Shown here piece by piece: positions 13,675-23,616 of a DNA stretch of 41,292 nucleotides. Source of the stretch: a virus. The stretch lies in IMG/VR virus record IMGVR_UViG_3300028414_000020, positions 1 to 41,292 of that record; one strand, written 5' to 3'. A model generated the notes under the pieces. The model made no database searches. It was not told the DNA's origin and saw nothing but the letters and a program-made list of their open reading frames with translations. How positions within the stretch are numbered: position 1 is the stretch's first letter; each line of letters starts with the position of its first letter. Made by a program: the position numbers and the translations under genes.

Positions 13675-13716
13675 ATGTGTGAAAACTGTCCGGGCGGATT
13701 TTGCCCATGGTGTTAA
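13675..13716 (+). CDS. Four-cysteine micropeptide (13 aa)
   Basis: An ATG-to-TAA frame encodes MCENCPGGFCPWC, with CxxC at each end and cysteines at positions 2, 5, 10 and 13. It lies 10 bases after the membrane peptide gene and 5 bases before the terminator hairpin, so it would be last in the left transcript. The upstream AAATACAATT is A/T-rich like other starts here. The pattern CxxC-x4-CxxC could bind a metal or take part in thiol exchange. Chance cannot be excluded for so short a frame. Confidence 0.4.
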   Translation: MCENCPGGFCPWC

Positions 13717-13721
13717 ATAAT

Positions 13722-13753
13722 AAAAGGGGAGGTCATTACGACTTCCCCTTTTT
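13722..13753. terminator. Bidirectional terminator between convergent operons
   Basis: AAAAGGGGAGGTC at 13722-13734 pairs with GACTTCCCCTTTT at 13740-13752 with one G-T wobble and a loop of ATTAC. A-tract and T-tract flank the stem symmetrically, so both converging transcripts meet a GC-rich hairpin followed by U residues. It separates the left + strand block from the right - strand block. Confidence 0.9.
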
Positions 13754-13796
13754 GGTTACAGGAACTTTGGGTATGGTGCCCAGTATTTTTTGTTCC

Positions 13797-16700
13797 TTAT
13801 CTTCTAAGAGTTTTTCTTTTTAGTTTTCTTCTTTTTATTTTAACATTTCCTCTACTAAAGCTACTTGATTCTTTACTATTAGGCATTATATTCCATTTAG
13901 GCCAACCAGCTAACATAGCTACAGTTTGCCAAGTTTCTGCATCTTCTGACATTGCTCCAGAAATATTATCTATTTTGCTATACACTCTGTCTAGCGGTAT
14001 ATTTGCAGTTGCAGATATTACTTTTGCAAAAGCTTCATATGCTGGATTATCTATGTTAAATCCTTTTTTAAATATTTCTTCTCTACGCTTTTTACTATCA
14101 AATTGATAAGCAGCTCCTCTAATTTTAGATATTTTACTACTTATAGGTGGAGATATTTGTAATAACTTGTATATAGAGTCAACATACTCAGGTCTATCTC
14201 TTCCAGATCTTTCATATATATCAGTTAAAAAGTTTTTAATTACAGCGACTGTAGCTCCAGCTAAACCTAAACCTCTTAATTGAGAATCTAACATACCGTT
14301 AGCTGTTCTTAAATACATCTTTTCTTTTTTCTCGTCGTCTTCATCATCTCCAAATCCTAAGCCAAACAATGCAGATTGCAAAGCATTAAATATTAAGTTT
14401 TGAACAACAGCGTAGTATATGATCTTGCTGACATGTGTTTTAGCATCACCTCTACCATTAATTAAATCTTGTATAGCTCTTTTCTGTATTCTAGCATATT
14501 GCATTGGTGTATTAGCAAATGCTAGTATAACTCTTCCCAAATCACTAGCTTGTTGAGCAGATATTTTACTTGGATCAGATGACTGTTGAGATATTTCAGC
14601 TGTTTCTCTCCACTCTAACATAGCTTGCTTTTTAGCATCAGCTTCAGACATGCCTTGGTTTTCTATCAAATCATTTATTCTGTTACGATAAAATGTAGCA
14701 CCACCAGAAGCAATCGCAAAGCTATCAGCAAATTGCGTAGGTAAAAATCCTTTTTGTAATATATAGTTAATAGCAGCTTTAGCTTTGTTTTTACTAGTTG
14801 CAGCAGCGTCAGCTATTTCACTTTCGTTTATATTTAATTTAAGACCGTTTCGTCTATCCATTAAGTAATCAGAATTTATTAACTCTACAAAATCTTTCCA
14901 ATATTGTTTTTGATTAGCAAATGCAGCACCAGCTTTTATAGGGTTGTTAAAACTCCAGTTTAAAAAGTTTATAGCAGATATAGTTTGAAGAACTGCTGAT
15001 CTAGTGTTAAAGAACATTATAGCACCAGTAGAATTATTTATATAATCTAAAACCCTATTACTAAGTCTATTACCACTAAATATTCTGTTTTTACCAGACT
15101 TCATTCTACCTAGTACATTTTCCATAGCTTCTCTATACTTAGATCCATAAGCTGCTTCTAGCTTGTTTAAATTCTCTTTACTAAATATTAATTCAGCATT
15201 AGCTGTGTAACCAGACTGCTCTAAGTACTTAGCTCTTTTAACAGTGTTTAATACATCAATTAAATCAGTTGTTATTGTACCAACCAACCAGTTTTCACCT
15301 GGTTTAGCGTAACTATCACCTTTAGTTATACTAAATATTTGATCTGCAAATACTTTTAATACACCATCAGAATTAACTAAATCCAATAACTCGTTTAAAT
15401 CTGTTTTAGATATACCAGGAACGTCAAAACCAGCTTTATTAAACAAGTATACTCTTACAGCTTGTTCTTTAGTAAAACCTGAATCAGTCTTCTTTCTAAG
15501 ATCTTTAGGAACTTCTAAAGCTTTTTTAAGAGTTTTAAAGTCTTCCATTAATTGAAGTCTATCAGCAGATATGTTTTCTTGAGCTCTAGCATATGGATCA
15601 AGTAAGTTTTGTTTAAACCAAGCCATTTGGCTATCACCTAACTTACCCTTACTTAGTAATGGATATATTAATCCCATAAAATCTTCAGCTGAATAAGGTA
15701 TAAAGAATTTTTTATTACCTTTATTAGCTCCTCTTACTTTTGCCTTAGCTTCTGAATATACTTTTTCCGATGCTATTCCTGCAGTTTGTTCTATTATTTT
15801 ATTAAAATCTTCATTAACAGATTTACTAAATTTAATTTTAGCTTGTTGAACTTTAGATTTAACATCGAGAACAGACATAGCGTTTTTGACAGCTTTTACA
15901 TTTTGGTACGCGTCATCTGCAAAATAAAAATCATTATACCCTTCTGCCGCTTTTTCAACCATCCAGTTAGCTTTAGCTTCACCTGTAGAGTTACCTAAAC
16001 CAGTTATATTTTCTAATGGTATATTTAATCCTACACTATCTAAAAATTCTTTAATAGCTACTTGAGCTTCAGGTGCTCTAGCGGTTAAAACAAATACATC
16101 TTCAGTTCCTCTAGCCGCTTGTATCTTCTTAGCTATATCTAATAATGGACCAGGTTTACCTTTGGTTACTTTGTTAAACTCAGAAAAATCAAATACATAA
16201 CCTTCGTCCAATAAATCCTTACCTTGCTTAGCAAACTCCTCAGCATTTAACTTACCTTCTGTTCCGTTAGGCGTTGTAAATAAAACATCTGATTTAGTAG
16301 TTGCTAATGTATCATCAAAATCAAATACTCTAATTTTTTTAACAGGAGCATTAGGATATCTTGATACTTTTAAGGCTTCATCAATTGTTTTAGCATATCC
16401 AATAATTCCTTCGTTTGTAATGTTTTTATTAAATTTTACAACGTTGTTAGATAAATCTTTTATATTAACACTTTTAGAAAACTTTTTTAATTTTTGTATA
16501 TTGTTATTTGTTAAATTACCATTAGAATCTATGCCTAATTCTTCAGTGAAAGTTTTATTATTTAACCCCTGTATAGAAGAAGGATCTATACCTCCTTGTA
16601 TTTTTCCTATAATTTCATCAAAATACCTATTAAACCAAGAATCTGTTACAATGCTCCAACCTTTACCCATACTAGTAGTTCTTCCAGCTCCTTTTATTTT

Positions 16701-19700
16701 AACTTTATCATCGTAATTGTCTAAAGCTATTAATTTAAAATTTTTAATAACTAAATCATACATAGTTTCAAAATCAGATTTTGTAAAATTTTTGTCTAAA
16801 GAAGCTATTAAAAGATACAAGTAAGCTCTAGTAGCTGGCATAGCGTGTTCCCATTCGTAAAGCTTGCCTTCGTAACCAATAGGATTTTTAGACCATCCTA
16901 GCATTTCAGCGCCCATTCTATGAGGATGCGTAACATCAACCCCTACTAAACTAAAATAATTACCCCAAGCTTTAGCATTTTTATTATTTTCTCTTATAGA
17001 CTTAAAAACTCTCTCCCAAAGCTGCTTGTGCATACTCAAGTGCATTGCATTTATTTGTTTTATATTTTGAGTTATTTTATTTTCACCTTTACCTCTTGTT
17101 TTACCTTTTTCATTAGTTTTAGATATTTCTCCTGGCGTTGATCCAAAATATTTTGAGTAAGTTATACCATATTTATAATCTTTCGCTTTTCCAGTAAAAG
17201 GTTTACCGTATTTTATTTTTTTATTTTTTAAAAAATTATCTCTTTTATTAACAAAATACTCATCAGTTGTTGTTTCTATACCGTCAACTTTTATTTTAAT
17301 TTTGCCTTTTTTAGCTAATATCCTATTACTTGGTCTTAAAACTGTTTTGGTTATTAAGTCTTTTGGTAAGTTAGGTACCCATACTTTTTCTACATCAGTA
17401 AAAAAATCATCTATAGATGTTTTACTATCATGCTTGTAAGTTTTATCATTTATATAAGTGCTTAGTAATTGATCTATATTTTTAATTTCACCTTCAAATT
17501 CTGGATTAACTTGAACAGTTAAATCCTCAATATTTTTTACAGCTTTATTAAACTTGAATCCTTCAGGTCTTTTTACTTTTTCAGATATTTTAGGTTTAAT
17601 ATCTTTAGGAACTTCTTTACCTTCTATCTCTTGTATTTCTTTAAACTTTTCAAATACTTTAGGATCTTCTATAACTTCCATTGTAGCATCTAAAGCCATT
17701 TCATCTGCTATAGTTTCTGATAATGCAGTTTTTCTAGTGCCTTTAGTCGATGCTCCTACATCTTCACCTAAGAAATAATTAATAAATTCTTCTTTATTAA
17801 AAGGTTTCTTTTTAAACACACCTTTACCAACAGCTGTTTTTTCTCTAACTTGTCTACCTTCTTTATCTAATACAGGCTCTGAAAAAGTTTGAAATCTTTT
17901 ATTAATAGTTTCTTGAGGTATAGATTTATATAATGTTTCAGCATTGTTAGTCACAAACATTTTAAAATCTGATCTAGTGCCCATTAAAGCATTAATTTCT
18001 TTTTTAAGTTCTCTTTTATAGCTATCAGATAAAGCTTTCTTAAACTTAGGATCTGTGACTTCTGGAAGCTTTGTACCAAATGTTTTAACTACGGCATCTT
18101 TAACTTTGTTATAAAGATCAGAACCTTTTTCAATATTAAGCTTTTTTCTTAAACTTCTTGGTACTTTTTCTTCCTTAGTTTTAACTTCTATCTCTACTTC
18201 AGGAGCTGCTATATCTACTCTTTGAGATACGTCTTCAGTAAATGATTCGCCTAAAATCTTCTGAGAAGCTTCAATCATTCTTTTGGGTAGCTGTTTATTT
18301 ATAAAACCAGCTAATGGGGCTACTGCTTTGCCAGCCGCTTTTTGTTTTTTAACATAAGGCCCATATTCTCTTATAAGACCTAATATACTTCTTTGTTTAT
18401 ATTTACCTGTTTCTGGACTTGGTTCTTTAGATATTAATCCAATTTCAATTTCACTAGTTAACAGCTCTCTGTCAAAATTAGGAGCTTCACTTCTTTTTTG
18501 AACAAGTTTATTTACAATAGGTTTAAACTCCTCTATAATATCTAGTGCTCCAGCTACTCCTTGGTCTTCGTATATTTTTTGAACATTATCAGACGCAGCT
18601 TTTGAAAGTTTAAATATTTCATCTTCATCATCTGGTAAAGCTAATTTAACACCCTCTTGTATGTTTGATTGGTAATTCTTAATAAAATTAAATACATCGT
18701 TAGCTGTTTTTAAATCAAACATCCAGCTAGAGTCACCAAATATGTCTTTAGATATGCCATTTATAAAGTCTTTTATTGAAGGCATAGTTTCTATATCTTC
18801 AAGTTTTAAAGCTCCTATGGCAACAGCATTGTTCATCTGTGCCATTATTTCTTCAGCATCTGCAGTAGCTTTACCTCTTTCTCCAGATTTTAAAACAACT
18901 TTTCCTTTACCACCTGTTTTGTATCTATTAAATCTAGAAATTAAATCATTGTAATCTTGCTCACTAATTTTACCTAACTCAAATTTATTTTTTATAACTT
19001 CAATAGCTTGGTCTACAGCTTTGGTAGCTTCCTCACTTAGCATACCGTCTTTATCAACTATATTTTTAGCTTTGTTTTGTATATGAAATAATTCTTCTAT
19101 TGGAGCTGCCGCAGCGTAGCCAGCTTCAGTAAGTATACCTGATATACCTATTTGTGTTATAACTACATTTTCATTTATTAATATATTGTTACCAATAGCA
19201 GATGCATTGTTTCCTGTCTCAGCAAAAGCTTCGACTTGAGCTAATTCTTCTTTACTTAAGTCAGTTAAATCATTTCTCCAGTTTTTATTTTTAGTATCTA
19301 CAACTATAAATTTACCATCTTTAGGCATTAAAGTCATAGCTACATTTTTATAAAAATCATAAAGACCAAAATAATATTCAGCATTTAAATTAACAAAGTT
19401 TTCACCTAACTCTTCTCTTAATTCTTTAATTTTACTCCTATCTTCTTTTAATCTTTTATTTAGTAAATCTTCTCTTCTTTTGTTAACACTGTTATATTGA
19501 TCTTCTATTTGTTTTCTAGCTTTTCTACCACCTTCAGATAACTCTCCAGTTTTACCAAGCTCAAACATTTGGTTTTTTAACTGCCTCATTTGTCTAGCTA
19601 AGTCAGCAGATTCAACTACTTCTTCGTTAGTCATAGAATTTAACTTGGTCAAAGTCATACCATCTGCAATAGCTAATTTATTTAGCAACTCTCTTCTTCT

Positions 19701-22091
19701 TTTTCTTAAAGCTGTTTTTTCAGGCCCTGACTCTAAAGCTCTAAATTGTTCTTGTAGCTGTATTAATTCAACTACGTCATCTTGGTTATTTAATATTTCT
19801 TCGCGTGTAGTAAACTCGTTTTTTAACATGTTACGAGTATTACCCATAGTTTTAGGCGCCATTATGGCAAAAGAAGTTACAGCAGTATTAGCTAAAAACT
19901 CTTTGTCTATGCCTTCTATAATAGATTTATCCTCTTTTAAAGCTAATATATCTATTAAGTTGTGCGCTACTTGCGTTAAAGTTTCTTCAGCTTCTTCTAT
20001 AGCAATAGCTTTACCAGCATTTTTACTTATTCCAGATATAGCCTTACCAGTAGTATTAGCAGCAAAGTTTAAAGGTGATGCATAAGCTCCAGCCTTAAAC
20101 TGTTGTTTACCTATTTTAGAAGCTAATTTACTTGCGCCATTTATAATTCTAAGAGAACCTAAAGTCTCTGCTAATGTAGCAGCAGTACCATAAGCATAAG
20201 ATGTAAAAGCTTTTTGAGCAAAACTATAATTAGATATTCTTTCTAAATCTTCATAGTCTTCTTGCATCTGCATTTTTTTAGCAGGATCTAGCTCTTCTTC
20301 AATTTGCTTTTTTAACTTTGGTAAATTTTCCAAAGCTCTACCTTGTTGAAATTCTAAGTCGCCATATCTACCACCGCTTTCACCAACAAAAAATATTCCT
20401 TGAGCTGTTCTTGTTCCAGCAGTTACTAGTTTAGCAGCTGCGTTTCTAGCTGCTTTTTCACCAGCTTTAGTAGCTGTCTTTATCATTATACCACTTTTTA
20501 TAGCAGCTCCACCTGGCACAAACGTAGTTATAATAGATGGTGAGTTATTAGCTAAAGCTTCTCCAAACCAATCAAAAAAGTTTACATTTTCACTTTCTAT
20601 ATCATCTAAAGTTATATTATCTGGTATAGTAGTTTCTCTTTTTTCAGCTAACTTTGAATTATAATCTCTAGTTGTTTGAACTATAGATTCTGTAATGTTA
20701 TCTATTATAGCACCATTAGCAGGATTAGCTAATACTTTTCCTCCCTTCAATAGTAGTTGAGAAGTTAAAGATCCAAAATTTAAAAGTCCTCCAACAAAAA
20801 ACTCTTCTAAAGCCATGCCTGTTCTAGCGCTTAAGCTATAATCCAATCCTAATTGCTTTTCTATTATAGCTTTTGCTTGTACATCTCTAGTTTCATTATT
20901 AAATTTATCTAAATTTAATTCATTTAACTTTTGTTGTTTAGCTAAATTATCATAAATAGTATTTAATCCTTTTTGCTCATATTCATCTTGAAGTTTTTCA
21001 GCCTCAGCTAATAGTATTTGGTATTCTTTTATTTGAGTATCAGTTCCGTCTTTTACATTGCCACTTGGTATATTTTTTTCAATATTATTTATTTTTTCTA
21101 TAACATTGTTTATACCTTCTTGATATGGCTTAGCTTGTTCTATATAAGAATTATAATCTTCTTTTAATTTGTTATTGTTTTCTATTAATATTTCTCTACC
21201 TAAATCTAAACTTTTTGCAGCGTCTTCAACATTTTTATATTTTTTATCAGTACCAAATGGACCCATTAAATCTTTAAGTTCTTCAGGAACATTTCTTAAA
21301 AACAATTGAGTTTCTTTTTTATATAAATTATTTAAACTTTGATTTTTAGCTGCTTTTATTTCCGCTTCATCACCTGCACTTGAAGCTTCTAAAACTCCAG
21401 TTTTTTGGTAATTATTATACTCTTCTAATTTTTCTGGACTTAAATATTGATCTATTGGTTGGTATTTTTTACCTACTCTTTTACTTCCACTGCCTATATA
21501 AAACTTAGCTTCTTCTTCTGTTAAAAAACCCTCTTTTAAACCTTTTTCTCTGTATTCTTTAAAAGTTAAGTTTTCATAAAAATCTGGTTCAACATTAGGA
21601 TCAGTAACTATAGAAACAGGCCTTTGGTCTAGTTTAAAATAATTTTTAGCTGTTTCTTCAGTTATTTTTTCTTGTGGTATATTTTTTAAAGATGTTTCTA
21701 GATTACTAAATATTTCATTAGCTTCTAGCTTTTTTCTTTTTTCTTTGTTTTCAGGTTTAATATATTCTTCAAAAGCTTCTTTTTCTTCCATTAGAAACTC
21801 TCCTTTATCCCATCTTTTATTTCTTTCAATTATTTCTTCTGGAACTTTAGCTATCTCCGGTTCTAATATAACTTCTTCGTCTTTATCTTCAATATTTATA
21901 GGATCAGGCGATGATATTAAATTAAAAAAATCATCTTGACTACCATCATAACCGTCGCTTGAAAACAAATTATAAGAATAATTTAAAGCATCTTTATTAG
22001 TAGAAATTAAATTTTTATAATCTTCAATAGAGCCGTTATAGCCATCTTGAGAAAATAAACTATAGGAATATTTTAAAGCTTCTTCGTTCAT
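13797..22091 (-). CDS. Giant virion-associated multidomain protein with HAD domain (2764 aa)
   Basis: The last gene of the virion operon. Residues about 4-60 are two copies of a 28-residue repeat (YSYSLFSQDGYNGS). Long helical, charged regions follow. Around 1744, YEWEHAMPATRAYLYLL may be a ββα-metal (HNH-like) site, judged by eye. A complete HAD phosphatase occupies about 1918-2075: VFDFDDTLATT (Asp1924, Asp1926), VLTARAP, an EAKANW lysine, and FADDA (Asp2059, Asp2060). The C-terminus has hydrophobic helices near 2553-2580 (YYAVVQNLIFNALQSALFGL) and a basic end. Size, position after ejection-type genes and the polyvalent domain mix suggest a protein carried in the head and injected with DNA. 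The start overlaps the upstream stop by 4 bases. Confidence 0.85.
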   Translation of the reverse strand: MNEEALKYSYSLFSQDGYNGSIEDYKNLISTNKDALNYSYNLFSSDGYDGSQDDFFNLISSPDPINIEDKDEEVILEPEIAKVPEEIIERNKRWDKGEFLMEEKEAFEEYIKPENKEKRKKLEANEIFSNLETSLKNIPQEKITEETAKNYFKLDQRPVSIVTDPNVEPDFYENLTFKEYREKGLKEGFLTEEEAKFYIGSGSKRVGKKYQPIDQYLSPEKLEEYNNYQKTGVLEASSAGDEAEIKAAKNQSLNNLYKKETQLFLRNVPEELKDLMGPFGTDKKYKNVEDAAKSLDLGREILIENNNKLKEDYNSYIEQAKPYQEGINNVIEKINNIEKNIPSGNVKDGTDTQIKEYQILLAEAEKLQDEYEQKGLNTIYDNLAKQQKLNELNLDKFNNETRDVQAKAIIEKQLGLDYSLSARTGMALEEFFVGGLLNFGSLTSQLLLKGGKVLANPANGAIIDNITESIVQTTRDYNSKLAEKRETTIPDNITLDDIESENVNFFDWFGEALANNSPSIITTFVPGGAAIKSGIMIKTATKAGEKAARNAAAKLVTAGTRTAQGIFFVGESGGRYGDLEFQQGRALENLPKLKKQIEEELDPAKKMQMQEDYEDLERISNYSFAQKAFTSYAYGTAATLAETLGSLRIINGASKLASKIGKQQFKAGAYASPLNFAANTTGKAISGISKNAGKAIAIEEAEETLTQVAHNLIDILALKEDKSIIEGIDKEFLANTAVTSFAIMAPKTMGNTRNMLKNEFTTREEILNNQDDVVELIQLQEQFRALESGPEKTALRKRRRELLNKLAIADGMTLTKLNSMTNEEVVESADLARQMRQLKNQMFELGKTGELSEGGRKARKQIEDQYNSVNKRREDLLNKRLKEDRSKIKELREELGENFVNLNAEYYFGLYDFYKNVAMTLMPKDGKFIVVDTKNKNWRNDLTDLSKEELAQVEAFAETGNNASAIGNNILINENVVITQIGISGILTEAGYAAAAPIEELFHIQNKAKNIVDKDGMLSEEATKAVDQAIEVIKNKFELGKISEQDYNDLISRFNRYKTGGKGKVVLKSGERGKATADAEEIMAQMNNAVAIGALKLEDIETMPSIKDFINGISKDIFGDSSWMFDLKTANDVFNFIKNYQSNIQEGVKLALPDDEDEIFKLSKAASDNVQKIYEDQGVAGALDIIEEFKPIVNKLVQKRSEAPNFDRELLTSEIEIGLISKEPSPETGKYKQRSILGLIREYGPYVKKQKAAGKAVAPLAGFINKQLPKRMIEASQKILGESFTEDVSQRVDIAAPEVEIEVKTKEEKVPRSLRKKLNIEKGSDLYNKVKDAVVKTFGTKLPEVTDPKFKKALSDSYKRELKKEINALMGTRSDFKMFVTNNAETLYKSIPQETINKRFQTFSEPVLDKEGRQVREKTAVGKGVFKKKPFNKEEFINYFLGEDVGASTKGTRKTALSETIADEMALDATMEVIEDPKVFEKFKEIQEIEGKEVPKDIKPKISEKVKRPEGFKFNKAVKNIEDLTVQVNPEFEGEIKNIDQLLSTYINDKTYKHDSKTSIDDFFTDVEKVWVPNLPKDLITKTVLRPSNRILAKKGKIKIKVDGIETTTDEYFVNKRDNFLKNKKIKYGKPFTGKAKDYKYGITYSKYFGSTPGEISKTNEKGKTRGKGENKITQNIKQINAMHLSMHKQLWERVFKSIRENNKNAKAWGNYFSLVGVDVTHPHRMGAEMLGWSKNPIGYEGKLYEWEHAMPATRAYLYLLIASLDKNFTKSDFETMYDLVIKNFKLIALDNYDDKVKIKGAGRTTSMGKGWSIVTDSWFNRYFDEIIGKIQGGIDPSSIQGLNNKTFTEELGIDSNGNLTNNNIQKLKKFSKSVNIKDLSNNVVKFNKNITNEGIIGYAKTIDEALKVSRYPNAPVKKIRVFDFDDTLATTKSDVLFTTPNGTEGKLNAEEFAKQGKDLLDEGYVFDFSEFNKVTKGKPGPLLDIAKKIQAARGTEDVFVLTARAPEAQVAIKEFLDSVGLNIPLENITGLGNSTGEAKANWMVEKAAEGYNDFYFADDAYQNVKAVKNAMSVLDVKSKVQQAKIKFSKSVNEDFNKIIEQTAGIASEKVYSEAKAKVRGANKGNKKFFIPYSAEDFMGLIYPLLSKGKLGDSQMAWFKQNLLDPYARAQENISADRLQLMEDFKTLKKALEVPKDLRKKTDSGFTKEQAVRVYLFNKAGFDVPGISKTDLNELLDLVNSDGVLKVFADQIFSITKGDSYAKPGENWLVGTITTDLIDVLNTVKRAKYLEQSGYTANAELIFSKENLNKLEAAYGSKYREAMENVLGRMKSGKNRIFSGNRLSNRVLDYINNSTGAIMFFNTRSAVLQTISAINFLNWSFNNPIKAGAAFANQKQYWKDFVELINSDYLMDRRNGLKLNINESEIADAAATSKNKAKAAINYILQKGFLPTQFADSFAIASGGATFYRNRINDLIENQGMSEADAKKQAMLEWRETAEISQQSSDPSKISAQQASDLGRVILAFANTPMQYARIQKRAIQDLINGRGDAKTHVSKIIYYAVVQNLIFNALQSALFGLGFGDDEDDEKKEKMYLRTANGMLDSQLRGLGLAGATVAVIKNFLTDIYERSGRDRPEYVDSIYKLLQISPPISSKISKIRGAAYQFDSKKRREEIFKKGFNIDNPAYEAFAKVISATANIPLDRVYSKIDNISGAMSEDAETWQTVAMLAGWPKWNIMPNSKESSSFSRGNVKIKRRKLKRKTLRR
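21912..22082 (-). repeat. Two-copy protein repeat at the N-terminus of the giant protein
   Basis: Residues about 4-31 and 33-60 share the pattern ALxYSYxLFSxDGYxGSxxDxxxLIS, with about two thirds of positions identical. The tandem arrangement suggests a small module used for packaging or for binding a repeated partner. Confidence 0.8.
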
Positions 22092-23602
22092 TTATTTGTA
22101 TTAAATTGAGCAGCACCGCCTTTACTTGTTGCGCCTTCTTGCTCTTCTAAAAAGTTTTCGTAGTCTTTATTCATAACTATAAAAGTATCGTAATCAACTC
22201 CTTTTTCATCTTTTCCTCCTGGTAAAAACGTTTTAGCTAAAGCTGTTCTAAGTTTTAGCGGAGTGTTTATATCACTAAGATCCCTGTCTGCAATGCCTGG
22301 GTAAAAAGCGTCTAGTTCTTCGATGCCTTCTTGAGTAAAGTTACCATCTTCATCTGTAAATTCGCTCATAGAATCAACAGCTATTTTAATATCTGAATAC
22401 TTTTTTCTAGCTGTTAAAAAGCTTTCTGTTTCATCCTGACCATACTTTTCACCAACTTGATTTTTAAATTTAGGAGCTAATTCTTCTTCAAGCTCTTTTT
22501 GAAACTTAATTTCTTTAAGTTTTTGCTCTTTTTCTTTGAGACTCATTTTTCTTAAATCAAGAGCAGACGGGCCTTGTATTTCTTTTGTAGTTGTTTTTGT
22601 AGTTACTACATCTTCAGGAAACTTTTGATCTATCATGTATTGTATTACAGCTTCTCTAGTTGCTGGTTCTTGCATTTGTAAGTCTTTACCCCAAGGATCT
22701 TTTTTGTCAGAATCAGATATACCATAGTTAGTAAACATCTGGTATGTAGATTCATTTACTGGTATAGGTATATTTCCACTTCTCAATCTTTCTTCGTATT
22801 TTTGCCTAGCTAAAGTATAATTTGTTTTTTCCTCGCCAACTAATTCTATTCCTTTATTTACTTTTTGTATAACTTCTTTACTTACTAAAGCATTCAAACC
22901 TTTAGACGCCAAGGCATCTGCTTCATTTATTTGTGGAGTATAGTCACCTGCGTATTTAACTAAATCAAAACCATCTTTTTTAGCTTTAACATATGCATTA
23001 CCATTAAAAATATCTTTACCATTTAATTGAGCTATTATGTTTCCGTTTTGCGTTCTAAAAGAAACACCTGGACCGCCTTTACTTGCCGCATCGACAAAGT
23101 CATAATAATTAGGGTCGTTACTTCTAAGAAGCTTTTTGAAGAAGTCTTGGCTTGACGATTGATTTTCTTTTAAAGTCTCACCTTCAGCGTCTATTAAACC
23201 CATTAAAGCAGGTATAGTTTCTACTATTTTGTTAACTTCACTAGCCTTCTTTAAATAAGCAGATCTATCCCCTTCAAAAGAAGCTATATCTAGCTTATAA
23301 AGCTCATCAACTTCATTCATTAATTGCTGTTGCAAACTGTCTATAGCTGTCGTGTCTGACATACCTTCAGTATCTCTAAGACTATCTAAAGTTTCTTGCC
23401 TTCTTAAAGCTGCGGTGTTTTCAAAGTCTCTAACAGCTGTTTTTCTATCACCAATAGTTTTTTCAACAGATTCAATACCTGCTAATATGTCAGCTGATGG
23501 ATCAAAAAACTGGCTTGAGCCTGGTCTTCTATATGAGCCTCTATAAGCTTGTCTTCTAGGTCTTCTCCTGTTAAAATCGTCAAAGTAATCTTCGTCTACC
23601 AT
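22088..23602 (-). CDS. Probable internal virion (ejection) protein (504 aa)
   Basis: A hydrophilic protein with an Arg-rich N-terminus (DFNRRRPRRQAYRGSYRRPG) and long charged, probably coiled-coil segments (about 40-130 and 340-400, with KMSLKEKEQKLKEIKFQKEL). It has no signal peptide or membrane span. It lies between the small ejection-type protein and the giant terminal protein, the place taken by T7 gp15 or equivalents in podovirus-like operons. The stop is preceded by a low-complexity tail (TSKGGAAQFNTNK). Its start codon overlaps nothing; its stop overlaps the next start (ATGA). The assignment is by order and composition, not by a recognised motif. Confidence 0.65.
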   Translation of the reverse strand: MVDEDYFDDFNRRRPRRQAYRGSYRRPGSSQFFDPSADILAGIESVEKTIGDRKTAVRDFENTAALRRQETLDSLRDTEGMSDTTAIDSLQQQLMNEVDELYKLDIASFEGDRSAYLKKASEVNKIVETIPALMGLIDAEGETLKENQSSSQDFFKKLLRSNDPNYYDFVDAASKGGPGVSFRTQNGNIIAQLNGKDIFNGNAYVKAKKDGFDLVKYAGDYTPQINEADALASKGLNALVSKEVIQKVNKGIELVGEEKTNYTLARQKYEERLRSGNIPIPVNESTYQMFTNYGISDSDKKDPWGKDLQMQEPATREAVIQYMIDQKFPEDVVTTKTTTKEIQGPSALDLRKMSLKEKEQKLKEIKFQKELEEELAPKFKNQVGEKYGQDETESFLTARKKYSDIKIAVDSMSEFTDEDGNFTQEGIEELDAFYPGIADRDLSDINTPLKLRTALAKTFLPGGKDEKGVDYDTFIVMNKDYENFLEEQEGATSKGGAAQFNTNK

Positions 23603-23616
23603 AATTTATTTTTTTT

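Noticed and set aside
18950-19120. Zinc-protease-like EELFH in the giant protein
   Set aside because: The HExxH motif is incomplete: the first His is replaced by Ile, so no metalloprotease is claimed.
19645-20085. 146-codon + strand frame opposite the giant gene
   Set aside because: Antisense to a well-supported gene; Ser/Leu-rich composition is typical of the reverse strand of A/T-rich coding DNA. The same applies to other + strand frames between 13.8 and 41 kb.
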